DNA of 64,000 nucleotides, from contig NZ_LN909045.1 of assembly GCF_001486585.1 (NCBI RefSeq), positions 233,368 through 297,367 of the forward strand. Direction: 5' to 3'. Under the pieces are notes generated by a model. That model was not told the DNA's origin. It did not search any database and saw nothing but the letters and a program-made list of their open reading frames with translations. How positions within the stretch are numbered: position 1 is the stretch's first letter; every line of letters begins with the position of its first letter. This stretch comes from Paenibacillus senegalimassiliensis. Its GTDB lineage: Bacteria > Bacillota > Bacilli > Paenibacillales > Paenibacillaceae. Below, piece by piece: positions 60,964 to 64,000 of the stretch. The position numbers were made by a program, and so were the translations under genes.

Positions 60964-61193
60964 TATAAGCTCGGGAGTGGCTTCTCCCAGCTAATTAACT
61001 AGTTGTATCTTCCTAACTCACTATACAGTACATTCACATTCACTAAACAGTACCTCACTATATCATACCTCACTTCATCCCATCCAGATTTCATCCAGAC
61101 CCATTTACTGCATCCTTCACCTTTATCCGCTCTTACCCGTCACCACTATCGGTGCTGCCAGCACTACCTCCACCACTACCTCCAGCACTACCA
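60964..61193. other. low-complexity intergenic DNA
   Basis: After about 61000 the strand is rich in CCAC/CTAC triplets (61130-61193) with no credible gene. Read on the reverse strand in a shifted frame after the permease stop, it would encode a Gly/Ser-rich tail. Confidence 0.5.
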
Positions 61194-62216
61194 CTACCGC
61201 TGCCGACGGAACTCACGCCGCAGCAGGTAGAGGAAGTAAGGAGCGCCGATCAAAGCCGTGATCAGTCCGGCGGGGAACTCAATGGGCGGGGCTACGGAGC
61301 GGCCGAGGGTGTCGGCTAACAGCAGCATGATGGAGCCCACCAGAGCGGCGACCGGGATGTAGATGCGATGGCCTCCCCGGACCATGCGCCGGGCCATATG
61401 GGGGCTGCCCAGGCCAACGAAGCCGATCATGCCCACTACAGCGATGGAGCTGCTGGTTAGCAGCACGGCGAGAAAGAGATAGAAGAAGCGCACCAGTTCC
61501 ACCCGCATGCCCAGCCCTTTGGACGAAATGTCACCCAAATGGAGAATGTCGAGATGAGTACCCAGCACCCAGGCCACCGGGATAAGCAGCAGCACGATGG
61601 GGCCAAGCTGCGATACCTGCGCCCACGTCTGGCCCCATAATGAACCATTCAGCCAGAGTAACACCGTGTTGGTGTTCATGGACGAATGGATCACCAGCAA
61701 CTGTACCAAGGTGCTTCCACAAGCGCTGACCGCAACCCCTACCAGTCCAAGTCGCACGGGATTGAGCCCGTTACGATAGGCAAGGGCGTATACCAGCATC
61801 GCCCCGAGAGAGCCCCCGGCGAAGGCTGCGATGGAAGACAGGCCATAGCTTTGCCACTCCGGCTGCAAGCTGACCATCAGAAGCACGGCACCGATCGCCG
61901 CCCCGGAAGAGATGCCCAGCGTATCGGGAGCTGCCAGCGGATTCAGCAGAATTGTCTGGGCAATCAGCCCGGATACAGCCAAGGCGCTGCCCACCAGCAG
62001 GGCCAGCAGAATGCGCGGCATCCGGTAATGGATGATGATATGCGACAGGTCGGGGTCACCTTGACCCGTGAAGGCGTGCCATATATCGGCTATAGACATG
62101 GGCACGGCGCCAATGCCTATATTAACTACGGCTAACACGGCGGCAACCATCGCAAGCAGCAATATAACAGAGGTATTTCGCACCCGAATCGGAACCGCAA
62201 CAGCTATTCTTTTCAT
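61194..62216 (-). CDS. siderophore ABC transporter permease (FecCD family)
   Basis: A 340-residue permease, eight to ten membrane segments, one of a pair importing ferric siderophore. It shows HYRMPRILLALLVGSALAVSG, LNPLAAPDTLGISSGAAIG and the coupling region FVGLGSPHMARRMVRGG, which contacts the ATPase. It ends with a basic tail. ATG 62216 overlaps the stop of the other permease (ATGA), so the two are co-translated. The ATPase gene is not in this window. Confidence 0.92.
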   Translation of the reverse strand: MKRIAVAVPIRVRNTSVILLLAMVAAVLAVVNIGIGAVPMSIADIWHAFTGQGDPDLSHIIIHYRMPRILLALLVGSALAVSGLIAQTILLNPLAAPDTLGISSGAAIGAVLLMVSLQPEWQSYGLSSIAAFAGGSLGAMLVYALAYRNGLNPVRLGLVGVAVSACGSTLVQLLVIHSSMNTNTVLLWLNGSLWGQTWAQVSQLGPIVLLLIPVAWVLGTHLDILHLGDISSKGLGMRVELVRFFYLFLAVLLTSSSIAVVGMIGFVGLGSPHMARRMVRGGHRIYIPVAALVGSIMLLLADTLGRSVAPPIEFPAGLITALIGAPYFLYLLRREFRRQR

Positions 62217-63241
62217 GCGGACCTCCTGCTCCGGCGGCGTGCCAGATAAACGAAGTAGGGCGCCCCGACCAGCGCGGTCACAATGCCGACTGGCGTCTCG
62301 GCAGGGAAATTCACAAACCGTGAGCCGATATCGGCCGCGGTTAATAGAATGCCGCCCGCAATGGCAGAGAAGGGGATTAGCACCCGATAATTATTGCCCA
62401 GTAAATAACGGCTGATATGAGGGACGATCAGTCCCACGAACCCGATGGGACCTGCTACCGCTACAGAAATGCCCGCCAGCATAATGACGATGGCGCTGCC
62501 GCCGATCCGTAGAAGCCATACCTTTTGCCCCAGCCCCTTTGCGATTTCATCTCCCAGGTTCATCAAGGATAGCGAGCGGCTAATCAGCACCGCGCCTAGC
62601 AAGCCGCCCAGACTGAATAGGGCTAGCAGTGTGACCTGCTCCCACTTGATTCCAGCCGCCGATCCAGCCAGCCAGAACAGGATGCGGGAGGAAGATTCCT
62701 CATTGAAAATGAGCAGTCCTTGCGTAAAGGAAGACAATACGGCTTGAATCACGATGCCGACGAGCGCCATCCGCAGCTCCATCTGGCCACCGCGGGTGGC
62801 TGCGCTCATCGACAGAACGAGCAGCACAGCGAGAAGCCCTCCGGCAAAGCTGGCCCCGGCCAGCAGCAAGCCGCCCACACCGGGGAAGATGACCATACTG
62901 AGCACCACCGCAAAGGAAGCCCCGGCATTCAGCCCGAACAAGCTGGGGGAAGCCAGCGGATTACGAGTTAATGCCTGCATGATGCAGCCTGCTACCGCCA
63001 AGTTAGCCCCGATCAGTATAATGGCAACGGCACGTGGCAAGCGCAGCAGGTGGAGAATTAAATGATCTTTATTTGTCTCGGAGTAATCCAATACATATTC
63101 ACGAAGAAGAGAAAGGCCGTACCCCGTAGGGCCGACCAGTAGTGACACAATAAAGAGCAGCAACAACACGATAAGACCAAGCAGGCTATACCCCAGGAAC
63201 TTGGAGCGGCCTGATAAAGTGTTTTTGAACAAAGATACCAT
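62213..63241 (-). CDS. siderophore ABC transporter permease (FecCD family)
   Basis: A 342-residue permease, paralogue and partner of the downstream one. Typical segments are LHLLRLPRAVAIILIGANLA, TRNPLASPSLFGLNAGAS and FVGLIVPHISRYLLGNNYR. It begins two bases after the binding protein stop and is coupled to the next permease. The pair should form the membrane channel for a siderophore. Iron-dependent control by Fur is expected from the family; the promoter lies outside the window. Confidence 0.93.
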   Translation of the reverse strand: MVSLFKNTLSGRSKFLGYSLLGLIVLLLLFIVSLLVGPTGYGLSLLREYVLDYSETNKDHLILHLLRLPRAVAIILIGANLAVAGCIMQALTRNPLASPSLFGLNAGASFAVVLSMVIFPGVGGLLLAGASFAGGLLAVLLVLSMSAATRGGQMELRMALVGIVIQAVLSSFTQGLLIFNEESSSRILFWLAGSAAGIKWEQVTLLALFSLGGLLGAVLISRSLSLMNLGDEIAKGLGQKVWLLRIGGSAIVIMLAGISVAVAGPIGFVGLIVPHISRYLLGNNYRVLIPFSAIAGGILLTAADIGSRFVNFPAETPVGIVTALVGAPYFVYLARRRSRRSA

Positions 63242-63243
63242 GT

Positions 63244-64000
63244 CTAGAAGTGATCAGGCGCTTCGGCAATGACCTTGTCGAGGGCAGGAATACTGCGTTG
63301 TCTGGACCAAGTCGCCAATTCTACCTCATGGGCCCGTCCGTTCTGGACAGAACTAAGCTGGTTCCATAGCGGGTTGTTCGCTTGTGCTGGCAAGATGGAT
63401 TCATCGTCTTCGTTGATCAGAATCAGCAGAACATCCGGATCAATCGTGAGCAGTTGTTCAATGGTCATGAGTTCGTTGTGTTCCTTATCGTTGCTCAGTG
63501 CGTAGTTCAGACCCACGTTCTTGAGAAAAGAACCATGGAACGAGGAATCCGTCCGTACCTGAAAAGTGTTGCCGTCATCCTCTTGGGGAGCAACGATCAG
63601 CACACTTTGATCCAAATTGATCGCTTGTGCCAAGGCTTCGACTTTCTCCTTATGACTAGCAAGCAAAGCGGCAGCTTCTTCGGATTTGTCCAAGGCATCG
63701 CCGATGGCCTGAGTTGCGAGAATAGCCTGCTCATAGTTGCCACCGTCATTCTTGTAAGCGATGGTAGGCGCAATCTCGCTTAGTTGTCTGTAAACCTCTG
63801 TGTGACGGCCCGTATCAGCGATAATAAGGTCTGGCTTCAAGGTACGAATGACCTCAAGATTGGGCTCGGAGCGGGTACCTACCGAAGTATAACCCTCGAT
63901 ATAGGCCAGCGTGTCCTGCGGGAAACGCTCAGGCTTATTATCATCCGCTACCCCCACCGGCTTGACCTCCAGCGAAGCGAGAACCTGGGTGAACCCTTGC
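63244..64000 (-). CDS. siderophore-binding protein (5' end outside window)
   Basis: The C-terminal part, about 252 residues, of a periplasmic-type (TroA-like) iron siderophore-binding protein, which delivers ferric siderophore to the permeases. The frame stays open through base 64000, reading QVLASLEVKPVGVADD upstream of the GTG at 63957, so that GTG is internal. IRTLKPDLIIADTGRH and EIAPTIAYKNDGG are typical; the end is SIPALDKVIAEAPDHF. Signal peptide and lipobox lie beyond the window. Confidence 0.9.
   Translation of the reverse strand, partial: QGFTQVLASLEVKPVGVADDNKPERFPQDTLAYIEGYTSVGTRSEPNLEVIRTLKPDLIIADTGRHTEVYRQLSEIAPTIAYKNDGGNYEQAILATQAIGDALDKSEEAAALLASHKEKVEALAQAINLDQSVLIVAPQEDDGNTFQVRTDSSFHGSFLKNVGLNYALSNDKEHNELMTIEQLLTIDPDVLLILINEDDESILPAQANNPLWNQLSSVQNGRAHEVELATWSRQRSIPALDKVIAEAPDHF

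Noticed and set aside
61003..61230. Forward frame of 75 codons in low-complexity DNA before the permease stop
   Set aside because: It is rich in Ser, His, Tyr and Arg from a triplet-like repeat, has no binding site and overlaps the permease end.

Overview
The window looks like a chromosomal stretch of a low-to-mid GC Gram-positive bacterium, most likely Paenibacillus or a close relative. The evidence is the strong GGAGG-type ribosome binding sites, frequent TTG and GTG starts, lipoproteins with a lipobox, a leucine T-box in front of leuA, a cydABDC operon and FecCD-type siderophore permeases. No rRNA or tRNA gene was seen.

Bases 1 to about 20100 are the late half of a siphovirus-type prophage, entered in the middle of the large terminase gene. 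The order is terminase, portal, MuF-type minor head protein with a toxin-like tail plus probable immunity gene, scaffold, capsid, head-tail connectors, tail tube, tail assembly chaperones with a probable -1 frameshift, tape measure, tail and baseplate proteins, two probable cargo genes, an SGNH-domain fibre, holin-type proteins and an amidase. A reverse-strand gene behind a LexA-like box closes the block. Small hairpins follow several highly expressed genes.

Bases 20240 to 29000 carry two fossil CRISPR repeats, then a 2331-residue secreted Rhs/YD-repeat protein with five tandem 98-residue units, a pre-toxin region, a Hint domain and a short C-terminal toxin tip. A probable immunity gene follows, then a graveyard of broken immunity genes and a decayed copy of the same toxin tip.

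Bases 29365 to 45650 are a CRISPR region: three arrays (11 clear repeats plus a degenerate one, 14 plus one, 7 plus one) with 32-base repeats. Between arrays 1 and 2 lie cas6, a DUF6602-type nuclease with a truncated paralogue, and a five-gene operon for a type III effector that resembles subtype III-D: an HD-less Cas10 with SGDD in place of GGDD, a Cas7, a Csx10-like protein, a double Cas7 fusion, a small acidic protein and a large Cas7 with an insertion (TIGR03986-like). No cas1 or cas2 and no CARF-type effector is in the window. leuA, with its own T-box, sits between arrays 2 and 3.

Bases 45680 to 64000 are housekeeping and cell-surface genes: a TetR regulator with a PAF-acetylhydrolase-like lipoprotein, an OmpR/histidine kinase pair, a surface O-acylation cassette (SGNH lipoprotein, MBOAT, DHHW protein, DUF4358 lipoprotein), cytochrome bd oxidase with its CydDC exporter, and a siderophore uptake operon on the reverse strand that runs off the end. 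Two inverted copies of a MITE-like element, at 50.4 and 60.8 kb, flank the surface and cyd genes.
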